A stretch of DNA of 64,000 nt from positions 1,054,001 to 1,118,000 of the forward strand of contig OZ287703.1 of assembly GCA_965649825.1 (NCBI GenBank), in the 5' to 3' direction. Below the pieces are notes generated by a model. That model made no database searches, was not told the DNA's origin, and saw nothing but the letters and a program-made list of their open reading frames with translations. Shown in pieces: positions 35,748 to 46,410 of the stretch (position 1 is the first letter of the stretch; each line of letters starts with the position of its first letter). A program made the translations under genes and the position numbers. This DNA comes from Penicillus capitatus. Its lineage: Eukaryota > Chlorophyta.

Positions 35748-36611
35748 ATGATTCAAACGTCTTCAACCTATTTTCCGTTTGACGGCACCTGCAGTCTCAG
35801 CTGCAACGGGGACATCACATTGACATTCGAAGACAAGACTTCGTTGAAAGCGCATTCCGCACTGTTAAAGATGGCCTCTGCCGTCTTCGATTCGATGTTG
35901 ACGGACTGTACGAAGACGAAGGAACTGACCCTCGAGAAGACATCTCGCGAGACGTGGGTTCACATTCTGAACCACCTTCATCCGGCCACAACACTCGTTT
36001 TTGCACCCTTCGATCCCGCTGATAATGTCGATCAACTGGTGAGTGCGGCGCTCTTCCAAAAATTGAAAGCTGTATGCGGTGTTCAGAGGGATCTCTTGGA
36101 ACAAGCAAGGAAGTTCTCTTTGAGATCATTGTTCACTCTAGTTGACGATGCACTATCCACGAATTTTCCGAAAGAACTGAAATACAACGCTCAGCAAACA
36201 TCCGCCGAGATAGAAGGATCGACATACATTCTTCTTTATAGTACTGCACTTCAATTTGAGTTGGATTTGCCGCGGACCTGTGCAAAAGTCAGTGCGAATG
36301 TCGTTCAGTATTTGAAAAGCTTTCAGAGTCCGAGTCCGAGTCCAAGTGTGAACACTGGGCAATGTATATATTGCGGTCGCATATGCAGCTCTCAAGGATA
36401 CTGCAAGCGTTGCGGTGAATACAGCGGTAGCAGTGCAACGTTTATTCGACAAGTAAGATGGCTTGAAATCGCTCAATTCTTCAATGTCCTGTCTTAGAAT
36501 CAGGCTACTACTGCTCAGCACCGTAAAAAATTTGCAGTGAATATCATTAAAGACGGAAGTCATGACTTCTATAAGAAGCTCGTTGTCGATTTGATCAACA
36601 ACGTCTTGTGA
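35748..36611 (+). CDS. BTB/POZ protein 6 with C-terminal zinc ribbon
   Basis: Start MIQTSSTYFPFDGTCSLSCNGD at 35748. BTB core LKAHSALLKMASAVFDSMLTDC, then TSRETWVHILNHLHPA. The first intron (about 36039-36086) happens to be open in frame and could be read through. Next come DLLEQARKFSLRSLFTLVDD and YSTALQFELDLPR, and a full ribbon CIYCGRIC..QGYCKRCGE. Intron 2 lies at about 36452-36497. The last exon, DGSHDFYKKLVVDLINNVL, ends at the TGA at 36611. With gene 2 it is the only member with an intact CxxCxxxC..YCxxC ribbon. Confidence 0.85.
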
Positions 36612-37364
36612 CGTTGAACCCTACGCCATTGCATTCCAGTCTGCAGCAGTCCTTTTTGAGACATTGGACATTTAAGAGTCTGAGGCAAGTTTTGATGTGC
36701 CGGTTCCTTCTTGTTGGAATGTGAAACGAAGCAATTACGTTGCTGCAATGATAAGTCTGGCAGTGTTGCAAGTGTTTTCAAATGGGATCTCTCTAATGTC
36801 CATCCATCTTCGTCGCATATCTTCGGCTTTTTCGTTTGAGCTCCTTACTCGCTATCTCTGTCGATCTAAAAATGAACGAAAGCCACCTATGAGAAGAGTG
36901 GACTACAGAAAAGGTTCCTCGATCATCTCGATCGGCGCAGAACTTCAACCTAGAGTGGAGTTAGATCTGATCCTGGAATCCCTGTAGAGAATGTGCAACT
37001 GTCCAAATAACGGCACATCGATATTCTGCATGCGCAACCAGGTCAGTGAAGAAACCCTCCGGTATGTGAAGAGATGAGAAGTGCCATAGATCAAACGACA
37101 GATCTCAACTCCAGTAATGATAGTAAGGGTGTCAGTCAGTCAATAAAGTGGTGTTCCTGGATCTGTTGAACGATGCCATTATCAACAAGTTTCAGCTGTT
37201 TTGCGTCCCAAGGTTGGGTACTCGACAACATGATCGGGCAATATCTTTGAATTGGTTAGTTCACAGATGTCCAAACGTCAAAGATACCGATTACAAGGAG
37301 GCTGAGTGTATGACTCATATCAAGATTTGAAACAGTATCCATCGATCTCAAACACAATGACATA
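36612..37364. other. 3' flank of BTB gene 6, shared with BTB gene 2
   Basis: Matches 24773-25550 over most of its length. No gene; it lies between two convergent genes (BTB gene 6 and the CBM20 gene). Confidence 0.65.
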
Positions 37365-39000
37365 CTACTGAGACACCAGAAATGAAGGTAGCTTCGTTTG
37401 CAGCTCTTCGAGGGATTCTGCCACGGATGTTGGCTGCGCTGGGCAGTTTTGATCTGGTAAAGCGGACGGGATGTAGCCATATGTCGCAACCTACATATGC
37501 AGGATGTATCATAGTATCTATCTTCAAAAGAAAATTCGAACCTGAGAGACCAAGACGAAAACACCAGCGCAGACGGCCAGAAGAGAGCCGATTTCAAGAA
37601 CAAGAGGCACGCCTGTGTTTCTCGATCTCACTCTCTGGACAATGAGCCACAGCACAATGCCAGGGACAACTAAATAGCTGATCCCTTCTGCAGCTCCAAG
37701 GATTCCGACTGGCCCAGGAGGCAAACCACAACCTACGAAGGCAGGCTGTTCGCTCTAGACTATACGCAACACTGGAAAACGAGATACCTGTCTGGTAGAG
37801 TGTCCATTCTGACCAAGCGATTACTGGCAGACAGATCGTTCCCAATCCACTCAGGAGAGGTAAGACAGGCATAGCTCTCTTCGGCGCATCCTCTGTCGAT
37901 TGAGATGAAGTATCACCGTCCCGAGAAGCTTTCTGCAGATTGTCTTCATCAACTGTTCTGGTCTAAAGAAGGGGAGAATGAGAAAGCTCTTACCAGAAGG
38001 ACGAGTCGCGGACAGTTTCTCTGTGTTTTTCTTCGGCAGTGGCTCCGCCTCGGTTTCCTCTTCGACAGGTTCCATCATTCTTTTGGCAACATCCAATGCT
38101 GCTTCATCCGCCGCCTTCAACACCGCCTGTACACCTTCCAGTTCGACGAATTCTGAGATGGGTGCTTTTTCTGTATCGCCGCCGTCAACAGTGTCCGATG
38201 TCATGCGTCCCGAGTCGATGTTTTGTGTATCTTGTACCCGTCCGACAGCATCTGACACTTGAACCGTCTCTGCTTCGGTTGACACTTCTTCTTGGAAGAG
38301 TTCCTGTGTCATGACAACGGCGTCCGTGTCTCCTCCGTTCGGCACCTCATCTGTGACCGATTGCTCTGGTGCATCGACTTCAGCTTTGGCAGATGTATTC
38401 TCTGAAGGAGAGGTCTCTTGTCGAATAGAGATGTCCACGGGTTCTGCATCGCTGTAATGGAGGATCACGTGCACAACGTCGTTCTTTCCTGAGGTATCCG
38501 GCATCTAAATACATTCCTTCTGCACACGCGCTCTGCAAAGGTAAATCACATACCTGCAGGATTCTGTTCTTTCCTTGCTCCCATTCCACAAAATCAGCGT
38601 CCTCAGAAACCGAGACAAACTGCAACAAACAGCTCATTCTATAATTCAATTCCGGTTATGTGTGAGGTGACTTTGGCCTCGACTGTTGAACTCTTAGGTA
38701 GCCGCGTTTGCAGAGTCCAGAGATCGCCCTCTGTCCATGTCATCAACGGAGCGGCTTCCAGATCCCAATTGCCAAGTGCTTCGCAATCGCCGCAAATCTT
38801 GAGAGACAATCCAAATTCCAAAGCTGCCGATACAGTAAGCTTCACAGGCACAGTGTCCTCCACTTCCGAAGGAGATGTCACATCACCCTGCCATCAGACT
38901 CCTCTGTCAGTAAGGACACGACCCACCTGGGCAGCGATTCCATGGGGTGTCACCTTAGCCCGAGCTCTCGTTATGAGCGAAGGGGATCTCCATTTTGCCA
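37365..39000 (-). CDS. CBM20 starch-binding-domain protein with C-terminal TM segments
   Basis: Minus-strand multi-exon gene. The exon at about 38890-38690 encodes a family-20 carbohydrate-binding module (LSLKICGDCEALGNWDLEAA, then PLMTWTEGDLWT). After a short intron the module is completed by VEWEQGKNRILQ (about 38590). A long Glu/Thr/Val-rich linker follows (about 38503-37990). Then come hydrophobic segments (LSGLGTICLPVIAW; ISYLVVPGIVLWLIVQRV; IGSLLAVCAGVFVLVSQ) and a tail ending at 37365. The 5' end is unresolved: an open frame with an apparent acceptor continues upstream of 38895, possibly to about 39240, and I find no clear ATG. The likely role is anchoring to starch or another alpha-glucan at a membrane. 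A partial dead copy lies at 25505-26046. Confidence 0.75.
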
Positions 39001-39333
39001 CAGATATCCGAACTGCCTCAAGCAAGACAGGTGATGAAGCCCACGGAGAAAGGGCAGGCACCGAAGGATCTTGCCAAGGAACAGCGATGCGACTGGGACA
39101 CGCGTTTCCATCGTCGCAAACGTGGCGTGTGTTTCGAAGCAGCGCTATGGCTGTTCCCTCGAGATGCCGTTCGCTTCGGAACCGAAGCAGAGCTCGACAC
39201 GATCATCGGTAACGGGATCTGCCACTGCACCGCTCAATGATCCGTTACAAGATACAGACAGGATCGCACGAACCAACGTCTCACGGACGCGAGAGATAAG
39301 ACTCATGACCAAGCAGAGAAGGACAGGCGCATC

Positions 39334-40497
39334 TTAGATATCGTACAGTGCCGTCGTGCCAAGGAAGTAGATATTGAATCGGACCCAATCTGGAGTGGTC
39401 TTACGATTGAGCCACAGCGGCCGATCGGTAAGGAGATGCCGAAAACAGGGATCCCTCTTGAGTTTTCTCTTCTTTGCTCTGCCGTCCCAGAACTCCTTAG
39501 GCCTCCTACAACCAGGCCGAGGCCTGTCGACAGGACACGCGATGTCTTCGAGCGTTTACTGAAAGAGGAGCCTCCACAGGTCCTCTACGTCCATCTTGAT
39601 CACGTAGTCTCGCCATTCGTCCTTTGGCATCTCAGGGAATGGCGGGCTCCATATAATCTCTTTTACGGTTGGGGGCATCTGGAGATTGCCCTCTTCGTCG
39701 CAGCTGATGTCGTATGGATTGACAGTGTCCTCTCTCACACCTTCGAGTTCTCTCAGCGTCTCCTTCACTGCAAAACGCATCGAGCGATGTGACAGCTGCT
39801 ATGGCCCTGCGCATGCGGATCACCTGGATCAGCCTTCTTTGTTTTGAGATGTTCCGGAAAAACGTGAGAGACGGGGTAGCGCAGCTTCTTGATGCTCTGT
39901 GCCAAGATCTGCACGCATTCGATGACGTTCAACAGATTGCATCGTGGCTGAATTGCACATACCGTCACTCTCGATCGATGGCGTCCAGTGGCACCATCGG
40001 TCCACATCTCCTGCTGCAGTTTGCCCAGAAGATAGATCTCTTCTCCCTTGCGGAGGTGTTCCTTGACAGAGAGAGCCAACGGACCCCATACATGCGCCTC
40101 AAACCTCCAAAGTCCCACAGACCATCGAATTGTGATCCACGATGATGGTGTACCATTGCTGACGTCGTGTCTGTTGAGCAAGCAATCCGACGGAGAGGAC
40201 CGTCTTGTAGCTGCCTGTCTTGAATTCGGAGAACTCAGGGTCCTTTGCTAAGAATGCCGTCATCTGAATTCGGTTTTCCATCTCCGGGCGAAAGGAGATC
40301 TCTTCCAATGGCTCGGTGAGTGACGTCGGTGGTTGTTTGATCGGCAGACCGAAGAGCTCTCGGGTTTCATCGTCGGAAAATCCGTTCGCGCCGCCACTCG
40401 ACGATCGCATCTGTCGAAACGCGATCCATCTCGGCTGCGTCGACAGCAAAGGCCAACGTCGAATGTATCCCTGCGGAAGGGTACGTGACAGCCACAT
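39334..40497 (-). CDS. Organellar single-stranded DNA-binding protein (OSB-like)
   Basis: Start ATG at 40497 with a basic, acid-free N-terminus (MWLSRTLPQGYIRRWPLLST) typical of a mitochondrial or plastid targeting peptide. The SSB OB-fold begins at ENRIQMTAFLAKDPEFSEF and crosses a GT-AG intron (near 40100-40150) between WYTII and AHVWGPLALSVKEHLRKG; IYLLGKLQQEMW follows. Two more introns precede the C-terminal part: DLWRLLFQRPKEFWDGRAKK, then FRHLLTDRPLWL and TPDWVRF, ending at the TAA at 39334. This tail matches the plant OSB 'PDF' motif layout (W..L...P..WWD.R.....PDF.H.....LWL....PPWV). It should bind ssDNA in organellar replication or recombination surveillance. Confidence 0.82.
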
Positions 40498-40745
40498 GGA
40501 TCGCACATAGAATTACGATTTCGAACACATCTGTCCAGCAAATTGCCCGTTCCATCCATACAACAAACCGTAGGCACTCGGATTCGACCTCAAGCAACGC
40601 AAAACGTCTATCTCTGTCGAAATGGATCGAGACCAGATTTCAACGCGTTTGCGACGAAGATAGAGAGAGCGTCATGCATTGCGTTTATCTCATGACGATG
40701 CCGCACAGATTTTTCGAAAAGAGAACGCATGCGGTCCATAGATTG

Positions 40746-41185
40746 TTATTGAGGACGATGCGTCGTCGTTGTCGTCGACTGTTTGTTCAGTTCTTCTTCG
40801 ACACGTCGACGCGCACGTCTTTCATATCGACATTCCTGTTCGATCTTCCGAATCCGTTGCTGTCCATCGGCACATGAGACATCGCACTCCGTAAGAGCAT
40901 CCACCATTCTTACTTTCAGTTTCTGACGCATGATCTGTTCTCGGTCGCCTTTGGAGATCGTCTCTTCGGCAATGGACTTTGGAAATACGCGACAGGACGT
41001 CTCGCTGTACGCCGCCTCCTGCAAACACCGAGATCGCGATGTGGGGATATCCAGCAGTGCCGCTGTACTCTGCGCTGTGCTGCTTCGTCTTTGACGCCGT
41101 GCACTTTTCCATGCGCCTCCATGCGCCGCCAGAATTCCCTTTGACACCACTGCCGCCAGTTCGCCTCCGAGATCATCTTGGCCAT
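40746..41185 (-). CDS. Unknown basic coiled-coil protein
   Basis: Preferred spliced model: ATG at 41185 (MAKMISEANWRQWCQREFWR, then RMEAHGKVHGVKDEAAQRR), a canonical intron ending GTGTTTGCAG, then EAAYSETSCRVFPKSIAEET and REQIMRQKLK. A second GT-AG intron removes about 54 nt, leading to a charged helix (RIRKIEQECRYERRARRRVEEEL) and a Thr-rich end at 40746. An unspliced ORF from 41201 in another frame also exists. I do not recognise a family; the C-terminus should form a coiled coil. It is divergent from the DEP gene, 127 bp apart. Confidence 0.5.
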
Positions 41186-41312
41186 CCATCAATCCCATCA
41201 TCGGATCGCATTTGATACCATCCACTTCCGAAGCAGCGGCTACATGAATGCAGCGTCTGGTGCTCAACGAGGGACAGCCGTCCAATAACCGCCGAGACGA
41301 CGACACTTTGCC

Positions 41313-43090
41313 ATGCGATGTCGTAAGACACGGTCACTCTTCCACCCTTCTCTCGACGCCTCAGCACAGGACCTCTCGGACATCGCATTACGTATGTCCA
41401 AAGCTATCAAGCTCCGCGACAGGTATCCGCCATCGCCGACGATGCCTTCGTAAAGAGTGACGTGCTGTTGGTCACAGGGTACACCGTCTGAAGGAGTACA
41501 AGTGCTGTTTTAAAGGAACCGACGCTGTGCGATGGATGTTGGAGAATGGAGTGGCCCGTCACATCGAGGAAGCCGAGAAACTCGGCAACCGTTTACGCGA
41601 ACAGGGATTCATTCGACATGTCACGAACACATACACCTTCCATAACAAAGATTACTACTATTGGTTTCATGAGTCGATTGTCGAGAGGTGGGCATGCCAC
41701 ACACTTCTGCCGTGATGGATGTGGCCATATGATGTGACAGCTGTGCATGCTCGCCCTCTTCTTCGTACACTTCTATACTGGGATGGCGAGGAACGGTCAC
41801 GGCAGACGACTACGATATGGGCAATGAGCTCATCCAGCTGCAGCGAACGGTTCATGAGATCCGAGGAGAAATGGCGAAAGGCTTTGGCGAGAGCTGCACC
41901 CGATGGACGTCTTTATCGCAGCGAATGGATCAATTCGAGAGAAGACTTCAGAGAGAAGCTGCTCAGCAGCGACGGTGTTTCTGGCTTATGGCTTTGGCAT
42001 ATGGAGTGGTGGTCTTGATGATCAACGTGCACTGGCTCGTGAACACCTTGGCACTTATCTTCATTCTCCACACTGCCACAAGACGCATTCTCGTGCCCAG
42101 CGCGATCTCCCCATCGCATTGTGAGAGGCAAAGGGCAGAGGAAGCCTCGTGTGTCAGTGCCTCTTCTGGAGAGGACACGTCATCCGATGATGTGGGCATG
42201 ACAGTGACAGGCGTAACCGTAGAGGATTTTGTGGAATGGCCGGATGCACCGTGTCTCTGGTTTGCACCGCCCTGTCTTCTGCATCCATCGCCACGGAAAC
42301 TCAGATGCAACCAAGAAACGCCCTTCACCTTCGAAACGGAGCTCTTTCGAGGATGCGCCCTATTCTGGGTGAGTTCGCTGCCATCTGCCCCGGCATCATA
42401 CTTCGCCGTGAGCCTCCCACCCCCATCCGATCGCCAACATGTGACCTCCCTCGGTTGACAGGGGAAGAAACGAAAAAGCGCGCTTGTGATTCAAGGACGG
42501 TTTAAAGAGCCGTTGACTTTTGAGGACGTCCTGAGCGGACATCAATTCGCCCATCCTCTACGCGACATTCCGGCCGAGTTCTTACTGAAAGCCATACTCA
42601 AGGTGGCCAAGACACTCAATCCCTCATCGCGTCATCAGCTCACGCCGCAACCGCAGTTTCTGACCAACCTCATCAGCACCGCACAGGTCTGTCCCTTCTC
42701 CCCTCTGTCTTCTCGGACACCTGTCATCGGCAGGTGGTGAATGTCGCGCTGCCAGGAGATGAGCCTTCACTGCTGAATGCCACGGAGGATATGCGTCTTG
42801 TGGATATGGCGTTTCGAGACGAGAGAGGTGATCCCATCTCTCCTGCTGCTCGGAAGCGTATGGTGTTTGAAGAATCGCAACGTCTGCATCAGCGGTTTGA
42901 CACGGAGCACGTGTGGACATTCATGTTCTGGCAGCATCTTTTGGATCTGAGCACGTATCAATTGGATCTAACGATCAAACGGATCCATCTGCTGCATCAT
43001 CTGAACGGACAGCCGTTGCAGTTAATGGCACGGCACGGGGACGGACGCTTTCTATGGAATTTCGAAATCTGGCATCGAGATCTCCTCTAG
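41313..43090 (+). CDS. DEP domain - coiled coil - TM - DUF1769-like protein
   Basis: ATG at 41313. The DEP domain spans an intron (41421-41475 region): SDIALRMSKAIKLRDR, then RLKEYKCCFKGTDAVRWMLE, NGVARHIEEAEKLGNRLREQ and TFHNKDYYYWF. Intron 41688-41740 ends TGATGTGACAG. A coiled coil follows (GNELIQLQRTVHEIRGEMAK) and one or two TM helices (LMALAYGVVVLMINVHWLVN, LALIFILHT). The C-terminal part, across introns at about 42369-42461 and 42687-42734, reads FTFETELFRGCALFW / QGRFKEPLTFEDVLSGHQF / HPLRDIPAEFLLKAIL, close to the fungal DUF1769/UPF0590 family pattern. The frame is open throughout, so I treat it as one gene; two adjacent genes are the alternative. A membrane-tethered DEP protein suggests lipid or signalling work. 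Confidence 0.7.
41688..41740 (+). repeat. Candidate introner intron (DEP gene)
   Basis: 53-nt intron; its 3' splice site is the end of a sense M1 copy, TGATGTGACAG (41730-41740). Confidence 0.75.
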
Positions 43091-43285
43091 ATTCTTCGAC
43101 GCCTATTGCGAAACGATCTGAGTGTGACAGCGCAGCACAGCGCCCTGGTCGAATTGCATCTCTCGGTCGCGTTCTCGAAAACGCCGCCGCCGCCGCCAGC
43201 GTGACGCCTATGACGCCTGCGATGAAAGAGACAACGTCACAGACGTCGGGAAGAGCACAGGAGCTGCAAGCGATTCCCTGTATCG

Positions 43286-44709
43286 ATGTGCGTCTCGCTA
43301 CGCCTTACCTCGCCAGCAGACGGCAGCGATGCCATCCGCGTCGATACCATCGACGCTCTGCCTTTCGACTTCTCCTCAAACCGCGTGAACCCTCAGCCGC
43401 ATCACCGACGCCGACGAACACCCTCACCTGTGCGTCCCCTCCCGACAGCCCAACCTCGTTTCGAAGTCGCGTCGACAGGCGCGTGCGTTTTCGAGAGATA
43501 CCGAGAGGCGCAGGCGGCGTGTCTTGAATACGTGCGTCTCTCGGGAGCATCGTGGACGGATATCTCTCCTGACATCGGCCACCGCTTTCCGTCGTTGCAG
43601 TGTCTCGATCTGAGCGACAACCAGATTTCGAGTCTCGCACCGTTGGCGGCTCTGCCGTTGCTGCGTCGACTCGACGTCGCCTCCAATACCATACGCACCC
43701 TCAGCGATCTCCCCCTGGACGCCTTCCGTTTCCTCGAGACGCTCGACGTCAGTTACAACCACCTCGATGCCGAAGGACTGTTTGCCAAGGAGGCGCCTTT
43801 GGGACGTCTGCCCCGACTGAGACGTCTCTGCGCCAGCGGCAATGGACTGACAAGCATTCCGCCTATCTGTGCGCCGTTTCCGCGTCTGATAGATCTCTGC
43901 CTCAGCCACAACGACCTGACTGGAGTCGATCTGTCACGCCTCCTCCTTTCCATTCAGACATTACGCAACGTTGATGTCGAACACAACCGCATCAGCGTTC
44001 TCTCAGGTACGGCCGAGTCATGACACATATGTCCACGATCTCTCTTGCCGCAGATCATCGAATTCAAGCAATACTCTCACAACTGGCATCGGTGAATCTA
44101 GAAGGGAACCCCTGTCAAACGATCCCCTCGCAGGCTGGCCGTAACCCGCATCCCGTTTCTCCCTTTTCGCTTCGCTTGAATTCCATCCGCCCCGTGTTCA
44201 AAAAACGGCAGAGCCATCGAGAAAACGGCGCCGCCAGGGGCGATGGAGATCGGACGCCTAGAAAGCCAGCAAGAGATCTCAGTGGACAATGGGTATTATT
44301 CGATAACGAAGAGGAGGAGATGCATACAACGCATGCAGACATCGTACGTGTGACAGACACATCCATACGTGATCATCATCGTCATCATCATCTGGATAAC
44401 ATGAACAACACGACGGTGCACTGGGCATGGAGCGAAGTAGAGGACCCCACAGTTCAGGCCGCCTTAAAACTTGGCTTGCATCCAAAACATGTGGCGACTG
44501 GAAAACAAAAACAGCACTCAAGAAACGGAGTCGCGTGGCGGCCTGAGAGAGTCTTGCAGCAGGTGTTACGGCAAAACTGCCCAGGCTGCTATTTCCGCAT
44601 GAATTGCACAAATGTGATGCGACCCACAGAGACGTCAAAAAGAAAACGGCGATTCCAAAAGACAAGATGCATGCGCAAAGAAGAAAGGCGTTCGCCGCCG
44701 GGCTTATGA
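43286..44709 (+). CDS. Leucine-rich repeat protein
   Basis: Start chosen at the ATG at 43286; an upstream exon is possible. Five to six LRRs run from about residue 90: FPSLQCLDLSDNQISSLAPL, ALPLLRRLDVASNTIRTLS, FRFLETLDVSYNHL, LPRLRRLCASGNGLTSIPP, FPRLIDLCLSHNDLTGVD and LRNVDVEHNRISVLS. A GT-AG intron (about 44006-44052) leads to the LRR cap, LSQLASVNLEGNPCQT. The tail is basic and His-rich (HHRHHHLDNMNN) and ends at the TGA 44707-44709. The stop lies directly against the stop of the convergent F-box gene. No catalytic domain is seen; probably a protein-interaction scaffold. Confidence 0.75.
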
Positions 44710-46373
44710 CTGAAAGAGATAAGGTAAACTCGGATTGGTGCGTCGACTGTCTAATTTTCTAAACTTTGATGAGTAACATGTAAAGAGCCTTGCGTGGGCG
44801 AAACGGACGTTGCAGTCGACGACTCTTAAGTACGACAGCTCCTCCAATCGACCCAACGCTAAATTCTGCACTCCAGTATCGGTGATCTCTTTACAACCTG
44901 CGAAATCGATGGTCCTTAAGGATCGAATCGAAGCCAGCGATGCCAGTCCAGCATCATGAACGTGCTCACAGTGCCGTACGACAATTTGGGTCAAGTGCTG
45001 AAGAAGAGAGAGGGTGGTGAAACGATTGCCTTCCAGCGAACGGTTGTTAGCGATCGTCAACGATTCCAATGCCTTCAGTCCTGCCACCGATGGCAACGAG
45101 GCGTCTGTCAGTCCGTCACAGTAACTGTGCTCCAGTGTTCTCAAGAGTGACATGTGTGAGAGACCTGTAAAATGACGATCCGATAGATCGGGACAGGCAA
45201 TGAGTGTCAGAGAACTGAGCGAGGCGAGTTTGTGAAAAGACTGTCCAGAGAGAAAGGCGTAGCCCCGAATAACGAGCTCCTTCAGACGCGAAAGCGGAGC
45301 GATGGCGTCCAGAGAGGCATCCATAAGACAAGGGGTCCTCTCTGCATGACCACTGCTGAGTGACAGCGACGTCAGTCGTGTCAGTGCCTTAAGATGTGAC
45401 ATGCCTTCCGGCCGCAGCTCGGTACAGCCCTCGAGAACGATGATCTCCAGTGATGGTATCTTTCCCAAGATCCAGAGAAACCTTTCTTCACTCAAGGAGG
45501 TGAGATGTGACAGCCTCAACTCCTCCAGCTTGGACAGATTCGTGAGCTCCGCGAATCCTTGAAGTGTGAAAACGGGTCTGGATGATAAGATCAGTCTCTT
45601 GAGTTGGGATAAGCTCCACGACATCGCCTGGATCCATCGATCGATCGAAGGGTCACATCACGGACGCATCTTACCATCAGTGCGAGATCGGTGCATGCGT
45701 TGTCTTGCGGCCGTCGATGTTGGAAATGCAGCTCTGTGAGTCGTCGCAGCTTCACGACAGCTTCTATGCCTTCATCGCTCATGCCGGTCGCATCGTTCAG
45801 TTTCAGCACTTCCAGCTGGGCCAAGGACGTCAATGCGCCCATCCCTCGGTGCGTCAAGAACGGCAGGGCGCTGAGATTTAAGTACGTCAGTTTGCTGAGA
45901 CGTGACACCTGCTCGATCCCTCCATTCGTCAACCCTGTGCACTTTTTCAGATTCAGATACGTCAGTTCCGTGAGCAGTTGACAAATTCCGCCCAGTCCTG
46001 CATCGCTTATGAGCGTTGCCGAAGACAGGTTGAGCTTCTGGAGCTGTGTCAGTCGATAGAAGGTTGCCAGCCAGGTGTCTGTGACGAGGGGCAGTCGCAC
46101 ACATGTCAAATTTTTGAGCTTGGACAGAACGTCGAGTCCTCGCAGACTCAAATCCCCTACTCGCGTGAGGTCCAGTTTGCGCAGCTTCGGGAAAGCGCGC
46201 TCGAGGCGGTGGACGCCGAGACGCTTGGGTCGCAGGGCCACGACGCCAGAGCGACTGGCATCACGCCATTGACGACTGACGAGGCGGCACCAGATGGCGT
46301 CTTCGGAGGAGAGCAGGGCGAAGAGCTTTGCCAGGAAGAAGTCTTGGAAACCGGCGCCGAGGCTTTCCCAATC
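44704..46373 (-). CDS. F-box / AMN1-type LRR protein
   Basis: ATG at 46373 ([20 protein letters not shown]). F-box: [20 protein letters not shown], then VSRQWRD. About a dozen cysteine-containing-type LRRs follow ([60 protein letters not shown]), as in FBXL/AMN1 proteins. One intron, 45628-45674, contains TGATGTGAC in sense and joins TDLALM to [10 protein letters not shown] in phase 0. FBXL proteins are substrate receptors of SCF ubiquitin ligases; the substrate is unknown. The start codon is 37 bp from the divergent GPI8 start, and the stop overlaps that of the convergent LRR gene. Confidence 0.85.
45628..45674 (-). repeat. Candidate introner intron (F-box/AMN1 gene)
   Basis: 47-nt GT-AG intron with GTGATGTGAC in sense in its middle. 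Confidence 0.6.
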
Positions 46374-46410
46374 CATCGACGGCGATGCAAAACGTCTTGT
46401 CAGATGCGAG
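46374..46410. promoter_or_regulatory. 37-bp gap between divergent start codons
   Basis: The F-box/AMN1 gene (minus, ATG at 46373) and GPI8 (plus, ATG at 46411) are only 37 bp apart. Each 5' UTR and core promoter must overlap the other gene's transcribed region or be extremely short. Confidence 0.6.

Noticed and set aside
36039-36086. Reading BTB gene 6 through its first intron
   Set aside because: The frame is open, but the paralogues splice at the same place with GTGAGT/GTAAGG donors and have stops there, so splicing is more likely.
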